Source: Deltaproteobacteria bacterium
GTDB taxonomy: Bacteria > Desulfobacterota > Desulfuromonadia > Geobacterales > Pseudopelobacteraceae
Direction: 5' to 3'
Length of the DNA stretch: 8,153 bases
Assembly: GCA_016219145.1 (NCBI GenBank)
Contig: JACRCG010000129.1
Coordinates: 1-8,153 of the forward strand
Notes under the pieces: generated by a model
Databases searched by the model: none
What the model was told of the DNA's origin: nothing
What the model saw: only the letters and a program-made list of their open reading frames with translations
Program-made: the position numbers and the translations under genes
In this document: piece by piece, positions 7,301 through 8,153 of the stretch
How positions within the stretch are numbered: position 1 is the first letter of the stretch
How the letters are laid out: the number at the start of each line of letters is the position of its first letter

Positions 7301-8153
7301 TGTGTATTGGCCAGTTCGGTAAACAGCTGGCCGGCCATGTCCGTGTAATAGCCGGCCATTGACAGACGAGATTTGAACGATTCGGTCTCAATTTTGGCGG
7401 CATCGACCGTCTGCTGCTTTTCAGTCAGGGTGCGCTTGGTAGTGAGCCCCAACAGCTGTTTCTGCAGTGCGGCATAAGCAGCCGTTTTATCACCGTGAAG
7501 ATCCGCTTCGGCCTTCATGGCAGCTTTGGTTTTGTCCGTTACCTGGTCAATCAGATCGAGCTGTTTATGGTAGAAGGCCTCCATCTGGGCCGTCTGTTGG
7601 GCATAGGGGTCGGTTACCTGGCCGGTGGTAACGTCCACGCCAACCTGACCAACGGCCATGTCGGCATTTTGCTGATTGAGCTTTTTCAGTGAAATACCGG
7701 TCAATCGCTCGATTGCGCCTTCAATGGAGGAAAGATATCTTTCGGCTGTTACGTCAAAGACATCGCCGGCCTGAGTAAACGCCAGGTTGGCCGCCTGGAC
7801 ATCATCGGCAAACTGTTTCAGTGGCCCGTCATCACCTTTTTTACCCAGTTCAAAGACCCGTTTAATGGCCTTTTCAACTTCATCAATCTCTTTTTTACCT
7901 TCGCGCCAGTTGGCGTTCATGTTGTCCCAGTAGGATTTGTTGTCAGCCTTGATGATCGCGTTAGCCTGCAACTGTATATAGAGGTCGTTGATTTTGGCCA
8001 GGGTGATGCCCTGCTTGTCAAATTCTGCTCGGGCCTGGGCGGATCCGTTATAGGCAGCCAGAAATGAATCGGCAGTTTTCTGGTTTTGGAATTCCAGTAA
8101 CGTGAGGGTATTCCAGAGTTCAGTCGTTGACTGGTCGGTTTTAATGGTTTCCT
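4396..8153 (-). CDS. Tail tape-measure protein, C-terminal part (start outside window)
   Basis: The reading frame is open from the window edge (first full codon 8151-8149) to a TGA at 4398-4396, giving 1251 residues with the N-terminus missing. Tape-measure proteins run inside the tail tube and set tail length. Supporting signs are the great length, Ala/Gln/Ser/Thr-rich helical sequence, and Gln/Ala low complexity near 6095-6125. There is also a hydrophobic Ala-rich hairpin at 7114-7263 followed by a Gly/Ala/Ser/Pro linker. The C-terminal motif at 4663-4743 (PGFASGTSYVPYD, then NIHQGEIIMD) matches the Gly-Phe-Ala...His-x-Gly-Glu signature seen near the end of many tape measures. A charged segment after it (ELIDEVRALRKELAEQKAYI) looks coiled-coil. 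A TTG at 7971 lies in the frame but is not a start, because 60 in-frame codons continue upstream of it. The stop overlaps the hub gene start in ATGA. Function is confident from these signs; the fold was not tested. Confidence 0.88.
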   Translation of the reverse strand, partial: ETIKTDQSTTELWNTLTLLEFQNQKTADSFLAAYNGSAQARAEFDKQGITLAKINDLYIQLQANAIIKADNKSYWDNMNANWREGKKEIDEVEKAIKRVFELGKKGDDGPLKQFADDVQAANLAFTQAGDVFDVTAERYLSSIEGAIERLTGISLKKLNQQNADMAVGQVGVDVTTGQVTDPYAQQTAQMEAFYHKQLDLIDQVTDKTKAAMKAEADLHGDKTAAYAALQKQLLGLTTKRTLTEKQQTVDAAKIETESFKSRLSMAGYYTDMAGQLFTELANTQDQSSRQGFETAKAFNLAAAIMSTAAGIMSAFAAPDNVTMVQKVVAAAMVGVTGAIQIANIASTSFGGGASAPSVPAGSFAAGGVAAGSGTGIGNLAVPMTSIRDDQTLESFARLTESTDNASMVIGRLSKSIDSLSALFESGGAGMGLATNAPGRFTDLAKVAGGNLTNALGFGDSMRQFFRGNIAGSLQSFNDSIFGGDWGVSGAGISLGINRGLVTAQDYISEHRDGGLFGGNEDRTSFTTNAAAQEYMQALLKPYITDIVRMATTLGTTANTDSFTSAPVNISTAGRSAEEIAKDMEAWMLTVLQGMSLTVTGLNRVSGAYDDAYAMLKRYNDALVTANEALELIGSTTIQGSLKNAQMVDSLQTMMGGLDKFTEAVNTYFTSMFNDEQQAAQQAAQAARQVNNAFAEMQISVPATRSEFIDLVNGLDITTESGAKTFAALMDIAEAFGLVQDHAADLQQSMDDLLSESFAYTTDLLTQAMDAAADNLRTALDVARNATSQLISLRGGNPNSEQGYNDLRAAFVTAVNTGDSSTVLRLATQLDSASRAYNSGGSNYQADRTMIEQALIPLTGMEETTDLSLTALNAHTSYLESIDQAMSTNNTLTNTNNGALASLNALMATFLESQEALAQANQLSYDSRVGTASGALSAIRSAGSVAAMAGVLNQMATGAISNPFGIDSTLVALAQQVAEGARPQSDLTNALNSVISPYFADYIKPGVTTTDTTVSAPSTNWSDQDRAAQAQAFQEALAIWNTKMSQLMEIKNLAYVEMSQADSLVQAYTELVALKWQEYYAGENWTNGIDLNQARAWYNQAVLHQQEATDSWTLAGTDVANQLAIKPVESSTIDWTTIPGFASGTSYVPYDMMANIHQGEIIMDRESSDILRKYGVPSVGRADNHNRELIDEVRALRKELAEQKAYIAKMETHSAASVRVQQAGFQGVIQSSEKQARSLSGIENAAKLEKAA

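Noticed and set aside
4396..7971. Tape-measure gene starting at TTG 7971
   Set aside because: The frame stays open for 60 more codons to the window edge with the same helical, Ala/Gln/Lys-rich composition, so the gene is truncated by the window and does not start here.

Overview
The window looks like the tail-tip end of the late structural operon of a tailed phage or prophage. All four genes lie on the minus strand and are read from 8153 towards 1. The tape-measure protein and hub protein suggest a long non-contractile (siphovirus-like) tail. There are no RNA genes, CRISPR arrays, insertion sequences, promoters or terminators that I can support, and coding is essentially gapless. Base composition is mixed: roughly 60% GC or more in the conserved tail genes and below 50% in one inserted stretch. 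Dockerin-like EF-hand modules of the form ALG...DLAYD...DG...D remind me of Desulfuromonadota/Geobacter-type genomes. That host assignment is a weak inference.

Layout in order of transcription. (1) Positions 8153-4396 hold the C-terminal 1251 residues of a tail tape-measure protein, whose start lies outside the window. (2) Positions 4399-1781 encode an 872-aa hub/tail-tip protein. Its N-terminal hub domains and its short C-terminal end look like a conserved phage family, but it carries a dockerin-like EF-hand module near the N-terminus and a complete six-repeat Kelch beta-propeller just before the C-terminal end. (3) Positions 1779-805 encode a 324-aa tail protein with a discoidin-like first half, interrupted by a second dockerin-like EF-hand module. 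(4) Positions 808-26 encode a 260-aa protein with a Sec-type N-terminal signal or anchor, a short tail-fibre-like segment and an Ig-like domain.

Junctions are tight: an ATGA stop/start overlap between genes 1 and 2, a one-base gap (TAG-C-ATG) between 2 and 3, and another ATGA overlap between 3 and 4. Each start has a purine-rich ribosome-binding site, so the four genes are probably one translationally coupled unit. The tape measure sets tail length, the hub closes the tail tip, and genes 3 and 4 are probably tail-tip or receptor-facing proteins.

The main unusual feature is modularity. Two neighbouring tail proteins each carry one copy of the same 33-residue calcium-loop module, and the hub also carries a Kelch propeller. 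The propeller is encoded by DNA of clearly lower GC and shows blade duplication still visible in the DNA. I read this as a tail tip decorated with acquired binding modules.
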